From positions 88,903-152,902 of the forward strand of contig NZ_UXAV01000020.1 of assembly GCF_900609045.1 (NCBI RefSeq): DNA of 64,000 nucleotides. The letters are read 5' to 3'. The notes below the pieces were generated by a model that worked only from the letters and a program-made list of their open reading frames with translations, ran no database searches and was not told the DNA's origin. Below are positions 46,734 to 59,349 of this stretch, piece by piece. The number at the start of each line of letters is the position of its first letter. Position 1 is the stretch's first letter. The translations under genes were made by a program, and so were the position numbers. The DNA is from Filibacter tadaridae (GTDB lineage Bacteria; Bacillota; Bacilli; Bacillales_A; Planococcaceae).

Positions 46734-48623
46734 TCAGCTTGATACTTTAGCAATTTTCCCTTGTTCAATATAAACAAGGAGGATTGATATATCAGCAGGA
46801 TTTACGCCAGAAATACGTGATGCTTGTGCAATAGACAATGGTCGTACTTCATTTAACACACTTTTTGCTTCCGTTGCGATACCTGATATTGCATTATAGT
46901 CAATGTTTTCGGGTATTTTCTTATTCTCCATTTTTTTCATTCTTTCAACTTGTTGCAATGACTTTTCGATATAACCTTCATATTTAATAGAGATTTCAAC
47001 TTGCTCCTCCACTTCCTCGGAATGTTTTTCAGTGGGAGGAACCATTCTCTCAATTTGGTTATATTTAATCTCAGGACGTTTTAGAAGATCCGCCGCTTTC
47101 ATCGGTTCCCTTAAATCAGAGCCGTCCGTTTCCTGAATAATCGCTTGTACCATTTCATTTGGCTTGATGGTAGTTTGACGTAGTCTAGTAATCTCATCAT
47201 CAATTTGTTGTTTTTTCATCAGGAACGCATCATGCCGTTCTTCACTGATTAATCCCAACTTGTAGCCGATTTCCGTAAGTCGCATATCAGCATTGTCATG
47301 ACGTAGTAACAAGCGGTATTCTGCACGAGATGTAAGGAGTCTATATGGCTCGCTTGTCCCTTTTGTTACGAGATCATCGACTAATACACCGATATACGCA
47401 TCCGCACGTCCTAGGATAACTTCCTCTTTCTCAAGCACATTGGCAGCAGCGTTGATGCCCGCCATAAGACCTTGAGCAGCTGCTTCTTCATAACCTGATG
47501 TTCCGTTAATCTGACCAGCTGTATAGAGGTTACGGATTTTTTTTGTTTCAAGCGTTGGCCATAATTGTGTTGGCGTGATAGCATCATACTCAATTGCATA
47601 GCCCGCCCGCATCATTTCAGCCTTTTCAAGTCCAGGAACACTTTCGATAAGCATTCTTTGTACATGTTCCGGCAAACTCGTTGATAATCCCTGTACATAT
47701 ACCTCATTTGTGTTCCGACCCTCAGGTTCAAGGAATATTTGGTGGCGTGATTTATCTGCGAATCGTACGATTTTATCTTCGATGGATGGGCAGTAACGTG
47801 GACCTTTTCCTTTAATTGCTCCCGAGTACATTGGAGATAAATGTAGATTCTCATTGATGATTTCATGTGTACGAGGTGCCGTATACGTTAACCAACAAGG
47901 TAATTGGTCGGTGATGAATTCAGTTGTTTCATAACTGAATGCCCTTGGTTTTTCATCGCCTGGTTGAATTTCTGTTTTGCTGTAGTCAATTGTTCGGCTG
48001 TTAACACGCGGCGGTGTCCCCGTTTTAAAACGAACCATATCAAATCCAAGCTTCTCTAGGTTTTCTGCCAGTCCGATTGACGGCATCTGGTTATTCGGAC
48101 CGCTTGAGTATTTCAAGTCCCCGATGATAACTTCACCTCGAAGAAATGTTCCTGTTGTAATAATGACCGTTTTTGCACGATATACCGCACCTACTTGCGT
48201 GAAGAGGCCTTTAACTTCTCCATCTTCCACGATCAAATCTTCAACGACTCCTTGATGGAGCGTCAAATTTTCTTCTTCTTCAAGTATTCTTTTCATTTCC
48301 TGTTGGTAAAGGACTTTATCCGCTTGCGCACGTAGCGCACGTACGGCTGGTCCTTTCCCTGTATTTAACATCCGCATTTGGATATGTGTTTTATCAATTA
48401 CTTTACCCATGGCACCGCCCATTGCATCGATTTCCCGCACAACAATTCCTTTCGCAGGTCCTCCGAGCGATGGATTACACGGCATGAAGGCAATCATGTC
48501 GAGATTCATGGTTAATACGAGCGTCGATGCACCCATTCTAGCAGCGGATAATGCTGCTTCTACGCCGGCATGTCCAGCCCCAATGACGATGCAATCGAAC
48601 GTGCCTGCTTCAAATTTTGACAT
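46734..48623 (-). CDS. mnmG: tRNA uridine 5-carboxymethylaminomethyl enzyme MnmG (GidA)
   Basis: 629 residues: FAD motif [21 protein letters not shown], the signature [18 protein letters not shown], and [19 protein letters not shown], with the C-terminal helical domain ending in [16 protein letters not shown]. With MnmE it adds the cmnm5 group to U34 of certain tRNAs. It follows mnmE by 23 bases. Confidence 0.97.
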   Translation of the reverse strand: MSKFEAGTFDCIVIGAGHAGVEAALSAARMGASTLVLTMNLDMIAFMPCNPSLGGPAKGIVVREIDAMGGAMGKVIDKTHIQMRMLNTGKGPAVRALRAQADKVLYQQEMKRILEEEENLTLHQGVVEDLIVEDGEVKGLFTQVGAVYRAKTVIITTGTFLRGEVIIGDLKYSSGPNNQMPSIGLAENLEKLGFDMVRFKTGTPPRVNSRTIDYSKTEIQPGDEKPRAFSYETTEFITDQLPCWLTYTAPRTHEIINENLHLSPMYSGAIKGKGPRYCPSIEDKIVRFADKSRHQIFLEPEGRNTNEVYVQGLSTSLPEHVQRMLIESVPGLEKAEMMRAGYAIEYDAITPTQLWPTLETKKIRNLYTAGQINGTSGYEEAAAQGLMAGINAAANVLEKEEVILGRADAYIGVLVDDLVTKGTSEPYRLLTSRAEYRLLLRHDNADMRLTEIGYKLGLISEERHDAFLMKKQQIDDEITRLRQTTIKPNEMVQAIIQETDGSDLREPMKAADLLKRPEIKYNQIERMVPPTEKHSEEVEEQVEISIKYEGYIEKSLQQVERMKKMENKKIPENIDYNAISGIATEAKSVLNEVRPLSIAQASRISGVNPADISILLVYIEQGKIAKVSS

Positions 48624-48646
48624 GTTCTAGTTCCTTCCTTCTACTT

Positions 48647-50032
48647 TTATTTCCCGAGGCAGAATTGCGAGAATAACTGATTGATAAGACTGTCCTGAAC
48701 CGTATCCCCAATAATTTCACCGAGGATTTCCCATGTCCGTGTGACGTCTATCTGTATAATATCAACTGGTACGCCTTCATCGGCCGCACCTAATGCATCT
48801 TCTATTGTTGTACGTGCATTGTGCAATAACGCAATATGTCTCGCGTTTGAAACGTATGTCAAATCGCCTGCTTCAAGATTCCCTTCGAAAAAGAGACCAG
48901 CGATTGCTTCTTCTAATTCATCCACTCCTTCATCTTTCAGAAGGGAAGTGGTAACAATTTTTACATTACTAGTAAGTTGTTTGACTCTTACCAAATCAAT
49001 TTTCCGCGGAAGATCGGTCTTATTAATGACGATAATCGTATCCATCCCTGAGACTGCTTCGAAAAGCCGTTCATCTTCTATTGTAAGTTCTTCAGCACTG
49101 TCAAGAACAAGTAGGATTAAATCTGCTTCTTTCAGCACTTTTCTCGACTTCTCTACGCCTATTCGTTCTACAATATCTTCCGTTTCTCGGATTCCTGCGG
49201 TATCAACAAGGCGAAGTGGTACACCCCTTACATTAACGTACTCTTCAATAATATCACGCGTTGTCCCCGCTATGTTGGTTACAATCGCTTTATTTTCTTG
49301 GATAAGACTATTTAGCAATGAAGATTTCCCTACATTCGGTCTTCCAATAATAACAGTAGATAGCCCTTCTCGTAGGATTTTCCCTTGTGATGAGGTGCGC
49401 AACAGCTTATCTATCTCTTCTTTTACCCATGTACATTTCTGGATCATAAGTGGAATAGTCATTTCTTCAACGTCGTCGTATTCAGGATAGTCGATATTCA
49501 CTTCCACCTGCGCTAACGTTTCAAGTAATGCTTGTCTAAGCCCACCAATCAATCTGGACAATTTTCCATCCATTTGAGTCAATGCCACGTTCATCGCTCG
49601 ATCCGTCTTTGCACGGATAAGGTCCATGACTGCTTCAGATTGAGACAAATCGATACGTCCATTGAGAAAAGCGCGTTTTGTGAACTCACCTGGCTCAGCA
49701 AGGCGCGCACCTTCTTTTAAAATCAGTTGAAGCACCCTATTCACCGCCACTATACCACCATGACAGTTCACTTCAACCACGTCTTCTCGTGTAAATGTTT
49801 TGGGTGCCTTCATAAGCGACACCATTACTTCCTCAACAGTTTCACCAGAAGTGGGATCTATCAAGTGTCCATAATGAATTGTATGTGATGGTTCGTCAAT
49901 CAACTTTTTCCCCGCAGGCTTGTGAAAAATTTTATCTGCGATTTGCACGGCTTCATCCCCACTAAGTCTGACGATGGAAATCGCACCTTCTCCCATTGGA
50001 GTAGATATGGCAGCTATTGTATCAAAATGCAC
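48647..50032 (-). CDS. mnmE: tRNA modification GTPase MnmE (TrmE/ThdF)
   Basis: 461 residues from the GTG at 50032; AAGGTGAT lies just upstream and the resulting start [23 protein letters not shown] matches family alignments better than the GTG three codons earlier. G domain: [28 protein letters not shown]. The C-terminus QFCLGK keeps the invariant catalytic Cys. It works with MnmG. Confidence 0.96.
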   Translation of the reverse strand: MHFDTIAAISTPMGEGAISIVRLSGDEAVQIADKIFHKPAGKKLIDEPSHTIHYGHLIDPTSGETVEEVMVSLMKAPKTFTREDVVEVNCHGGIVAVNRVLQLILKEGARLAEPGEFTKRAFLNGRIDLSQSEAVMDLIRAKTDRAMNVALTQMDGKLSRLIGGLRQALLETLAQVEVNIDYPEYDDVEEMTIPLMIQKCTWVKEEIDKLLRTSSQGKILREGLSTVIIGRPNVGKSSLLNSLIQENKAIVTNIAGTTRDIIEEYVNVRGVPLRLVDTAGIRETEDIVERIGVEKSRKVLKEADLILLVLDSAEELTIEDERLFEAVSGMDTIIVINKTDLPRKIDLVRVKQLTSNVKIVTTSLLKDEGVDELEEAIAGLFFEGNLEAGDLTYVSNARHIALLHNARTTIEDALGAADEGVPVDIIQIDVTRTWEILGEIIGDTVQDSLINQLFSQFCLGK

Positions 50033-50063
50033 TCTTATCACCTTCCTAACTTAGTTACACACA

Positions 50064-50159
50064 TGTGGATAACCTTTTTCCGGACATGACTATCTAACAT
50101 AGTATAATAACACAAAATACGTCACCATCATAGTATCCGAATCAGAAAAATGTGGATAA
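50064..50159. promoter_or_regulatory. Two perfect DnaA boxes upstream of mnmE
   Basis: TGTGGATAA at 50064-50072 and again at 50151-50159 (both reverse orientation), between jag and mnmE. They are about 2.5 kb from the main oriC boxes and may belong to a larger DnaA-binding region. Confidence 0.75.
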
Positions 50160-50176
50160 CCTTTTTCCTTTTTAGA

Positions 50177-50211
50177 CAAAAAAACCTTGCAAAGACGGAT
50201 ATCTTTGCAAG
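50177..50211 (-). terminator. Terminator of the rpmH-rnpA-yidC-jag operon
   Basis: CTTGCAAAGA (50186-50195) pairs perfectly with TCTTTGCAAG (50202-50211), with GGTTTTTTTG following on the minus strand. Confidence 0.92.
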
Positions 50212-50225
50212 ATTGCAGTTTTGCT

Positions 50226-51017
50226 TTATCGAATGGACTGGATAACAAGGTATCTATACGGGTCAGATCCCTCGGAATATGTCTCAATATCGGGCCGGTT
50301 TGACAAAGTATGATGAATAACTTTCCTTTCGTAAGAAGGCATTGGTTCAAGTTGAACTTTTCGTCCGCTGCGAACTGCTTTGTCAGCCATCCGATCCGCA
50401 AGTAACTGAAGTGATTGTTCACGTCGTTCGCGGTAATCACCAATTTCAACACGAACAACCTTAAATTCGTTGGAAAACTTATTCGCCACAAGTTGTGCAA
50501 GTTGCTGCAGCGCATTCAATGTTTGTCCGCGTTTACCAATTAAAATTGCCGCTTTGTCACTTTCCAAATGGAAGGTGACATATTTCCCATCAATCACTTG
50601 ACTGACTTGAATATCCTCAATTCCCATTTCAACAGCCATCATTTTCAAGTACTGAGCGGTTTTTTCAATGGCTGCCTCGTCAGATATGTCCTTTTCTCGT
50701 ACCTTCTCAAGTTCTTCGGATTTACCAGGCAGTTCGGAAGTCTTCTCTTCATCCATATCCAATTGCACATCTACTTTTTCTGGTTCAATTATTTTCAATT
50801 CTTCTTTCGGCACAGCAACTTCTTCAGTGACGAAAGGTTCATTCACACTTATCATGGTTAGAGTCACTTCAGCTTCTTTTACACCAAAACCGAGAAATCC
50901 TTTTTTCCCCTTATCGTTCACTTCCACATTCACTTCATCACGTGTAGCGCCGAGTTCTGCCAATGCTGACGTGATAGCCAATTCAACTGTGGGTCCCCTT
51001 CGCGTCACTTTTTTCAT
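50226..51017 (-). CDS. jag: RNA-binding protein Jag (KhpB/EloR)
   Basis: 263 residues: Jag_N domain (RRGPTVELAITSALAELGATRDEVNVEV), an acidic linker (about 85-115), a KH domain with GKRGQTLNALQQL and an R3H domain with MPSYERKVIHHTLSNRPDIET. The KhpA/KhpB complex influences cell elongation and mRNA. It overlaps yidC by four bases, the standard order. Confidence 0.95.
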   Translation of the reverse strand: MKKVTRRGPTVELAITSALAELGATRDEVNVEVNDKGKKGFLGFGVKEAEVTLTMISVNEPFVTEEVAVPKEELKIIEPEKVDVQLDMDEEKTSELPGKSEELEKVREKDISDEAAIEKTAQYLKMMAVEMGIEDIQVSQVIDGKYVTFHLESDKAAILIGKRGQTLNALQQLAQLVANKFSNEFKVVRVEIGDYRERREQSLQLLADRMADKAVRSGRKVQLEPMPSYERKVIHHTLSNRPDIETYSEGSDPYRYLVIQSIR

Positions 51018-51784
51018 TTCTTTTTACCTCCCACTTTTACAGGTACCACTTCTTTTTTCTTAAATGGTTTGTAAATGAAGACATTTTGTATAAACGAAAT
51101 GATATTACCGATCACCCAATATAATGCCAATGCTGCTGGTAGGAATGATCCAAAAACCATAATCATGACGGGCATGATATACATCATTACTTTCATTTGC
51201 GGATTAGCCATCGCCGGTCCGGTACGAAGAACAACAAATTGGATGAGTCCAGCTATAATTGCAAGCGTTATACTTGGAGCTGCAAGCTCAAACCAAAGAA
51301 ACTTCCCTATGTCGTACGTAACATTCATCCTGCTGATTGCATGATAGAAGCCAAAAAGAATCGGCATTTGTATAATAACCGGTAAACACCCTGCTGCCGG
51401 ATTAACCTTCCGTTCCGACATAATTTTCTGCATTTCAGTTCGATACTTTTCTTGCGTAACAGCGTCCTTTGATTTGTATTTTACTTTAAGCGCATTCAGT
51501 TCTGGTTGAATCTCTTGCATTTTTTTTGAGCTTTGCGTCTGTTTTATCATCAATGGAAGCAACACTAACCGAATGATGATTGTAACTACAACAATTCCTA
51601 ACCCATATGATCCAAGTAACTCCTTAAATACAATTATTAGAGAGACCAACGGCCAAACAACATACTTACTCCAAAATCCTTCACTGTCTACAGTAATTTC
51701 CTTATTAAAATCCCCACATCCTGCAAGAAATACAGTCAGTACTGTCAGGATGAGAATAAGAACTAACCTTTTATTCATTTTCAA
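51014..51784 (-). CDS. yidC: Membrane protein insertase YidC (SpoIIIJ type)
   Basis: About 256 residues: a lipoprotein signal (VLTVFLAGCGDF, lipid-modified Cys), five membrane helices, and the conserved SYGLGIVVVTIIIRLVLLPLM with the hydrophilic-groove Arg. The start is probably TTG at 51784, with GGGGGA six bases upstream; the ATG two codons later is an alternative. It inserts membrane proteins, including F1F0 subunits; in spore formers the SpoIIIJ paralogue is needed for sigma-G activation. Confidence 0.93.
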   Translation of the reverse strand: MKMNKRLVLILILTVLTVFLAGCGDFNKEITVDSEGFWSKYVVWPLVSLIIVFKELLGSYGLGIVVVTIIIRLVLLPLMIKQTQSSKKMQEIQPELNALKVKYKSKDAVTQEKYRTEMQKIMSERKVNPAAGCLPVIIQMPILFGFYHAISRMNVTYDIGKFLWFELAAPSITLAIIAGLIQFVVLRTGPAMANPQMKVMMYIMPVMIMVFGSFLPAALALYWVIGNIISFIQNVFIYKPFKKKEVVPVKVGGKKK

Positions 51785-51868
51785 ATCGTTTCCCCCAAAT
51801 CTCATCTTCTTCCATCATATGTCCCCGCATAACGCTAGTCCCAGTTTATCATTTTCGATTGCACCAAT

Positions 51869-52219
51869 CTACTTCTTCTCTCTTTTTAATACTTTTGCTA
51901 TACGTAAAACATGCTGTAAGCTTTTCTTCGTTTCGTGAAAATCCAATTTGGCCGCCTGATGTCGGGCGATGATGACATAATCCATATTATCCTGGACCTC
52001 TTCCTTCATTTCCAAGAAGGATTGTCTGATATACCGTTTGATCCTATTTCGTGTTACGGCATTTCCAACCTTTTTACTGACAGACAATCCTATTCTGAAT
52101 TCGATTTGTCCTTCCTTCCTTAAGGAATACACGACAAATTGTCGATTCGCAATTGACTTGCCTGTTTTGAATACTTGTTGAAACTCTTTGTCCTTCTTAA
52201 CCCGCTGGCGTTTATTCAT
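51869..52219 (-). CDS. rnpA: Ribonuclease P protein component
   Basis: 116 residues from the ATG at 52219, after GGAGCAGG. It begins [20 protein letters not shown] and contains the RNR motif [17 protein letters not shown] that binds the 5' leader of pre-tRNA. It lies directly downstream of rpmH. Confidence 0.96.
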   Translation of the reverse strand: MNKRQRVKKDKEFQQVFKTGKSIANRQFVVYSLRKEGQIEFRIGLSVSKKVGNAVTRNRIKRYIRQSFLEMKEEVQDNMDYVIIARHQAAKLDFHETKKSLQHVLRIAKVLKREKK

Positions 52220-52309
52220 TGTATACACCTGCTCCGTCACTATAGTTATTGTTTTTAATGCAACCAATAAGAAATTGGTCTTTCTTCTATAGTACTCATA
52301 TTTGTATTA

Positions 52310-52347
52310 ATTTAAAAAGAAAAAAAGACCACTGAGGCAGTGGCCTT
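52310..52347 (-). terminator. Possible attenuator between rpmH and rnpA
   Basis: GGCCACTG and CAGTGGTC form a stem right at the rpmH stop, with TTTTTTTCTTTTT following on the minus strand. Some transcripts may stop after rpmH, giving L34 in excess over the RNase P protein. Confidence 0.75.
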
Positions 52348-52480
52348 ATGCTGATAGCACTTTTCTTCCTTTGCTTCGACGAGCTGCAAGAACTCTGCGT
52401 CCGCTTTTCGAGCTCATTCTTGCACGGAAACCGTGAACTTTACTACGTTTACGTTTATTTGGTTGGTAAGTACGTTTCAT
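52346..52480 (-). CDS. rpmH: Ribosomal protein L34
   Basis: 44 residues: [20 protein letters not shown] followed by [20 protein letters not shown] and VLSA. The most basic small protein of the 50S subunit and the classical left flank of oriC. The ATG at 52480 follows GGAGGTGTC. Confidence 0.98.
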   Translation of the reverse strand: MKRTYQPNKRKRSKVHGFRARMSSKSGRRVLAARRSKGRKVLSA

Positions 52481-52541
52481 CTATTAAGACACCTCCTGCA
52501 TGAATGTCGAATTTACTACATTGTGTGTGACAGTCTTGAAC

Positions 52542-52571
52542 AGTATATCGGATTTATGATACATATGTCAA
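52542..52571 (-). promoter_or_regulatory. Promoter of the rpmH operon
   Basis: On the minus strand TTGACA (52566-52571) and TATACT (52542-52547) are 18 bases apart. Confidence 0.75.
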
Positions 52572-52916
52572 CCACTATTTCACCGTTGTAGTACATTCGT
52601 TTTCGACCTTGACTGAATCACTAATTTGTTATCCACAAATCATTTAGCATTTTCATGATTCAAATGTTCATAGTTTTTTCTTCTAATTTTTTATGCACAA
52701 ACCTTATCGACAGCTTTTTCACATACTAAAGCCTGTGGATAAAGATTCTATCCACATCAGACAACGATGTGGATAAGCTACCGTAGTCCTTGTAATGATT
52801 ATCAATTCCTGTTACAATGAATTGGATTTTGTTGTGCACATATTACCACCAACTTTTCGTTATCCACAATTGTTAATACATTGTGGATAACTTTTTCAAC
52901 ACATCTTATTATTTGT

Positions 52917-52945
52917 TATCCACACAACGGAAAACTGTGTATAAT
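52917..52945 (+). promoter_or_regulatory. Probable dnaA promoter overlapped by a DnaA box
   Basis: TATAAT at 52940-52945 is a perfect -10. The weak -35 region falls within the DnaA box at 52916-52924, which would allow DnaA to repress its own gene. Confidence 0.55.
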
Positions 52946-52988
52946 ACATACTCTCGGTATTAAATTTTATGGCAAAGGAGGCACAGGT

Positions 52989-54338
52989 TTGGAACATTTA
53001 GATGAACTTTGGAGCGCAGTACTCTCACAAATTGAAAATAAGATCTCCAGACCCAGTTATGAAACTTGGCTGAAATCTACAAAGCTAATGGCTTATGGTG
53101 AAGAAAATGTAACAATCGCCGTACCCAATTCATTCTCAAAAGACTGGCTAGAAAATCATTATGTTCATCTTATTACTGGGATTCTATCCGAATTGACTGG
53201 CGAGGACCGACTTATCCTATTTGTAGTTCCAAAGGATATGGAAGAAAATGATTTTGTATTGCCGAAGCCGTCAGTGAAACCAATAGAAAAAGTACAACCA
53301 GTATCAGCACCTGGCATGCTTAACCCCAAATATACATTTGATACATTTGTTATCGGCTCCGGAAACCGGTTTGCTCATGCAGCTTCACTTGCTGTTGCAG
53401 AAGCACCCGCAAAAGCATACAATCCCTTGTTCATCTATGGTGGCGTAGGACTTGGAAAGACGCATTTAATGCATGCGATTGGTCACTATGTACTTGAACA
53501 GAATCCATCGGCAAAAGTCGTTTATCTTTCCTCTGAAAAGTTTACAAATGAATTCATTAACTCAATTAGAGATAACAAAGCCGTTGAATTTCGTAATCGT
53601 TATCGAAATGTCGACGTGCTCTTAATAGATGATATTCAATTTCTTGCTGGAAAAGAACAAACACAAGAGGAATTTTTCCATACATTCAATACACTTCACG
53701 AAGAAGCAAAACAAATTGTCATTTCAAGCGATCGACCACCGAAAGAGATTCCAACACTTGAAGATCGTCTCAGATCCCGTTTTGAATGGGGCCTTATAAC
53801 GGATATAGCCCCTCCTGATTTGGAAACAAGAATTGCCATTTTACGTAAGAAAGCCAAAGCAGATGGACTTATTGATATCCCTAACGAGGTAATGCTATAC
53901 ATTGCCAATCAAATCGATTCAAACATTCGAGAACTTGAAGGTGCTCTAATACGGGTAGTTGCCTACTCATCACTTGTAAATGCCGATATATCAACAGATC
54001 TTGCTGTAGAAGCATTAAAAGACATCATTCCAAACTCAAGACCGCGTGTTGTAACGATTCTCGACATCCAAAAATCAGTCGGTAATCATTTTAGTATTCG
54101 TTTAGAAGATTTCACTGCAAAAAAAAGAACGAGGTCTATTGCATTCCCCCGTCAAATTGCCATGTATTTATCAAGAGAACTTACTGATTTCTCCTTACCT
54201 AAAATCGGTTCTGAGTTCGGGGGCCGCGATCATTCCACTGTAATTCATGCACATGACAAGATTTCAAAGATGCTAAAAGATGATCAATCCTTACAGCAAG
54301 ATATCCAAGATATACGAAACGTACTTGGTAGAGAATGA
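52989..54338 (+). CDS. dnaA: Chromosomal replication initiator DnaA
   Basis: 449 residues from a TTG at 52989, chosen because AAAGGAGG lies seven bases upstream and [18 protein letters not shown] matches the family N-terminus; earlier in-frame codons lie in the promoter. Domain III has [15 protein letters not shown] and [13 protein letters not shown]. Domain IV carries the DnaA signature [15 protein letters not shown] that reads the boxes. It opens oriC and loads the helicase. Confidence 0.98.
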   Translation: MEHLDELWSAVLSQIENKISRPSYETWLKSTKLMAYGEENVTIAVPNSFSKDWLENHYVHLITGILSELTGEDRLILFVVPKDMEENDFVLPKPSVKPIEKVQPVSAPGMLNPKYTFDTFVIGSGNRFAHAASLAVAEAPAKAYNPLFIYGGVGLGKTHLMHAIGHYVLEQNPSAKVVYLSSEKFTNEFINSIRDNKAVEFRNRYRNVDVLLIDDIQFLAGKEQTQEEFFHTFNTLHEEAKQIVISSDRPPKEIPTLEDRLRSRFEWGLITDIAPPDLETRIAILRKKAKADGLIDIPNEVMLYIANQIDSNIRELEGALIRVVAYSSLVNADISTDLAVEALKDIIPNSRPRVVTILDIQKSVGNHFSIRLEDFTAKKRTRSIAFPRQIAMYLSRELTDFSLPKIGSEFGGRDHSTVIHAHDKISKMLKDDQSLQQDIQDIRNVLGRE

Positions 54339-54340
54339 CC

Positions 54341-54490
54341 TGTGTATAACCTAGAATAAGAGTGACATACTAGTAAACAGGTTATACACATGTGGGAAAC
54401 TATATTTCGACAAGAAAAAACATAGTTATCAACATTTCCACAGGACCTACTACTATTACTACTATTTAATTACTAATAATTATTATATAA
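54341..54490 (+). promoter_or_regulatory. oriC: oriC unwinding region with DnaA-trio
   Basis: Near-consensus DnaA boxes lie at 54341 (TGTGTATAA), 54382 (TTATACACA) and 54426 (TTATCAACA). They are followed by a short GC-rich spot and then CTACTACTATTACTACTA (54447-54464), six trinucleotides whose complement reads 3'-GAT repeats, the DnaA-trio, and by AT-rich DNA to 54490. This matches the basal unwinding system described for B. subtilis. Confidence 0.85.
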
Positions 54491-54503
54491 GCGAGGTTGC
54501 GAG

Positions 54504-55640
54504 ATGAAATTTGAAATCATGAGAGATCGATTGCTTGATGGATTAAGTGACGTTATGAAAGCAATAAGTCAAAAGGTTGCAATTCCTATATTGACGGGGA
54601 TAAAAATCGAAGCCAACGAAAAAGGGATAACAATGACAGGCAGCGATTCAGACATTACAATTTGTACGTTCATACCTGCTGAAGAAAATGGAGAACAGAT
54701 CATTCATGTATTCGAAAAAGGAAGTATTGTACTTCAAGCCAAAGTCTTTAGTGAAATTGTACGCAAACTACCAACGAATGATGTAACGATTGAAGTAGCA
54801 AGTGGATTACAAACACAAATCACTTCGGGCAAGTCGGATTTCCATCTGATAGGATCAGATGCGGAGGATTATCCTATTCTCCCTGAAGTGAAAGATGAAT
54901 ATAGTTTTTCAATGCCAAGCGACTTGATGAAATCTATTATTCGGGAAACGGTTTTTGCTGTTTCACAACAAGAAACAAGACCCATACTGACTGGCGTTCA
55001 TTGGGAATCGAAAGACGGTGGACTTTCTTGCATTGCAACGGATAGCCACAGACTCGCAAGAAGACTAACAGTTCCTGAGAACATGCCGGAAATTCCTTTT
55101 AGTGTTGTTATTCCAGGAAAAAGTTTGCAAGAATTGAATAAGATTTTACCGGACAACACTGAGATAGTTAACATCGTTATTGCAGACCAGCAAATTTTGT
55201 TCAAGACGCGAAATGTTTTATTCTATTCACGGTTGCTGGAAGGCAATTACCCAGATACCTCACGTCTTATCCCTGCCGAATACAAAACATCGTTGATAGT
55301 CAACGGCCGTCTTCTCCTTCAAGCAATTGACCGAGCTTCACTTTTGGCACGGGAAGAACGAAATAATATCGTTCGATTTAGCACTAACGAAGGAAAAGGT
55401 ATTGAGATTTCTTCTAATTCGCCTGAAGTTGGGAAGGTTGAAGAGCTAGTGGAGACAATCGAAGTAAGCGGTGAAGAATTGAAAATATCATTTAGCGCCA
55501 AATATATGATGGATGCTTTAAAAGCAATTGACGGCCAGGATATAGCCGTGCATTTCACTGGAGCTATGCGTCCATTCATTTTAAAATCAGTTGAAGATGA
55601 CTCCATATTGCAACTGATTTTACCAGTACGGACATACTAA
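54504..55640 (+). CDS. dnaN: DNA polymerase III sliding clamp (beta)
   Basis: 378 residues in three clamp domains, starting MKFEIMRDRLLDGLSDVMKA and ending ILQLILPVRTY, the standard C-terminus. It encircles DNA and tethers polymerase. The ATG follows GCGAGG. A terminator at 55647-55677 follows the gene. Confidence 0.97.
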   Translation: MKFEIMRDRLLDGLSDVMKAISQKVAIPILTGIKIEANEKGITMTGSDSDITICTFIPAEENGEQIIHVFEKGSIVLQAKVFSEIVRKLPTNDVTIEVASGLQTQITSGKSDFHLIGSDAEDYPILPEVKDEYSFSMPSDLMKSIIRETVFAVSQQETRPILTGVHWESKDGGLSCIATDSHRLARRLTVPENMPEIPFSVVIPGKSLQELNKILPDNTEIVNIVIADQQILFKTRNVLFYSRLLEGNYPDTSRLIPAEYKTSLIVNGRLLLQAIDRASLLAREERNNIVRFSTNEGKGIEISSNSPEVGKVEELVETIEVSGEELKISFSAKYMMDALKAIDGQDIAVHFTGAMRPFILKSVEDDSILQLILPVRTY

Positions 55641-55646
55641 TTTCTG

Positions 55647-55677
55647 AAGGATAGTCACTTAAATTGACTATCCTTTT
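55647..55677 (+). terminator. Terminator after dnaN
   Basis: AAGGATAGTCA (55647-55657) pairs with TGACTATCCTT (55665-55675), followed by TTT. Confidence 0.85.
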
Positions 55678-55739
55678 TACTTACGGTTGAAAGTTAGGTA
55701 AACTAGAGGGATAGACTAACATGCGAAGGGTTGAGACCG

Positions 55740-55979
55740 ATGGAAGAACTTGAAATAAACACGGAATTTGTAACACTAGGTCAATTATTGAAAATGACGA
55801 ATGCAATTAGCTCCGGTGGTATGGCAAAATGGTTCCTTGAAGAATACACCGTCTATGTTAACGGCGAGGAGGAAAGACGTCGCGGCAAAAAACTTCGCCA
55901 TGGCGATATTGTAAATGTACCGGAAATAGGTAAGTTCAAGATAAAAGATCTATTCATGGGACAAAAGGATGTACATTGA
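55740..55979 (+). CDS. yaaA: S4-domain protein YaaA (RlbA-like)
   Basis: 79 residues with the S4 RNA-binding pattern: [25 protein letters not shown] and [21 protein letters not shown]. It always lies between dnaN and recF and is thought to act on ribosome assembly. The ATG at 55740 was preferred over the TTG nine bases upstream. Its end overlaps recF by 11 bases. Confidence 0.9.
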   Translation: MEELEINTEFVTLGQLLKMTNAISSGGMAKWFLEEYTVYVNGEEERRRGKKLRHGDIVNVPEIGKFKIKDLFMGQKDVH

Positions 55980-57087
55980 ACGACTTGCATTGACTGATTA
56001 CCGGAATTATGCAGCACTTGAATTGTCTTTTTCCCCGGAAATCAATGTTTTGATTGGCGAAAATGCCCAAGGAAAAACCAATATCATGGAGGCGATTTAC
56101 GTCCTTTCCTTGGCAAAATCGCATAGAACCTCTACTGATCGTGAATTGATACGGTGGGATCAGGAGTATGGTAAAATAGAGGGAGACATACAACGTAAGT
56201 ATGGTCGACTACCGCTTGAACTGGTTATTTCAAAAAAAGGTAAAAAAGCGCGCGTTAATCATCTTGAACAAAATCGCCTAAGTCTTTATATTGGACAGTT
56301 GAATGTTGTCATGTTTGCCCCTGAAGATTTAAACCTTGTAAAAGGAAGTCCTCAGGTGAGAAGAAGGTTTCTAGATATGGAGATTGGACAGATTTCCCCA
56401 ACTTACTTGCACGATCTCTTGACGTTTCAAAAGTTACTGAAACAACGCAACGCAATATTGAAGGATAACCGAGGTAAATTAGACTTCAATGATGTGATGT
56501 TTGATATATATACAGAACAGTATATTCAAGTGGCTGTGCAAATTATTCGTAAACGTTTTCACTTTATGGAACTGTTGCAAAAATGGGCAGAACCAATCCA
56601 TAAAGGGATTTCCCGTGGAATTGAATCTCTTGAAGTCTCGTACGGGACATTAAAAGAGTTCAATTCTGGACAGACTGTAGAACAAATGGAATTGATACTC
56701 GGTCAGCGTTTGCTTGAAGTGAAGCGTCGTGAGTTGGAACGTGGTATGACACTGGTCGGCCCACATCGCGATGATCTTCACTTTTACGTGAATGGATATG
56801 ACATCCAAACGTATGGTTCGCAAGGGCAACAGCGTACAACGGCGCTGTCCCTTAAACTTGCAGAAATTGAGCTTGTGAAACAAGAAGTAGGTGAAACACC
56901 TGTATTGCTATTGGATGATGTGTTGTCTGAACTTGATAATTATCGTCAATCACATTTATTGAACACCATTCAAGGGCAGGTGCAAACATTTGTCACAACG
57001 ACGAATATAGCGGGAATTGATCATGAAACAATTCGGCAGGCAGATGTATTCGAAGTTACAGCAGGCGAAGTTAGCCGTAGGGGCTAG
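55969..57087 (+). CDS. recF: Recombination protein RecF
   Basis: 372 residues: Walker [18 protein letters not shown], signature [21 protein letters not shown] and Walker [14 protein letters not shown]. It loads RecA at gaps with RecO and RecR. It starts inside yaaA (ATG at 55969), so translation is coupled. Confidence 0.97.
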   Translation: MYIERLALTDYRNYAALELSFSPEINVLIGENAQGKTNIMEAIYVLSLAKSHRTSTDRELIRWDQEYGKIEGDIQRKYGRLPLELVISKKGKKARVNHLEQNRLSLYIGQLNVVMFAPEDLNLVKGSPQVRRRFLDMEIGQISPTYLHDLLTFQKLLKQRNAILKDNRGKLDFNDVMFDIYTEQYIQVAVQIIRKRFHFMELLQKWAEPIHKGISRGIESLEVSYGTLKEFNSGQTVEQMELILGQRLLEVKRRELERGMTLVGPHRDDLHFYVNGYDIQTYGSQGQQRTTALSLKLAEIELVKQEVGETPVLLLDDVLSELDNYRQSHLLNTIQGQVQTFVTTTNIAGIDHETIRQADVFEVTAGEVSRRG

Positions 57088-57128
57088 ATCTAGATAACAA
57101 GCTTAAACACAGGCATGTAGTCGTATAG

Positions 57129-59090
<1,962 letters not shown>

Positions 59091-59147
59091 GCGATATTTT
59101 AACTTTAATCAGTCGGGATTCAAAACCAGGCTGATTTGAGGTTAAAG

Positions 59148-59320
59148 CCTCCGGCGAATGTCACAGATTTTGAATTGAGAGGAAAGTCAACCTAAGTTCG
59201 CCGCGTCCTGCGGCGATAAGGAAAGATGGTGTTCAATCTTTCCTTGTTGCATACCTGCGTCCTGCAGGCACAAGCTCAATTTAAAATATGGACGCAATCA
59301 CACCGGGGTATGATTGATTC
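59148..59320. repeat. Palindromic non-coding element between gyrB and gyrA
   Basis: The ends are imperfect inverted repeats: CTCCGGCGAATGTCACAG with ATTTTGAATTGAG on the left (about 59149-59179), and CTCAATTTAAAATATGGACG with CAATCACACCGGGG on the right (about 59275-59308). Inside are three stem-loops: CGCCGC/GCGGCG (59199-59215), AAGGAAAGAT/ATCTTTCCTT (59218-59245) and CCTGC/GCAGG (59254-59268). The first and third share the loop GTCCT. No coding potential. It looks like an inserted miniature element. Confidence 0.6.
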
Positions 59321-59349
59321 GAACGTTGAGCTGAAAGGAGTCTTACAAG

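Larger units (their letters stand above)
52481..52988. promoter_or_regulatory. oriC: oriC upstream region with DnaA boxes (incC-like)
   Basis: Perfect DnaA boxes (TTATCCACA or its complement) lie at 52629, 52734 (reverse), 52768 (reverse), 52860, 52882 (reverse) and 52916. One-mismatch boxes lie at 52691, 52704, 52748 and 52936 (reverse). Together with the dnaA-dnaN cluster this forms a bipartite Bacillus-type origin. The stretch from 52630 has no gene. Confidence 0.95.
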
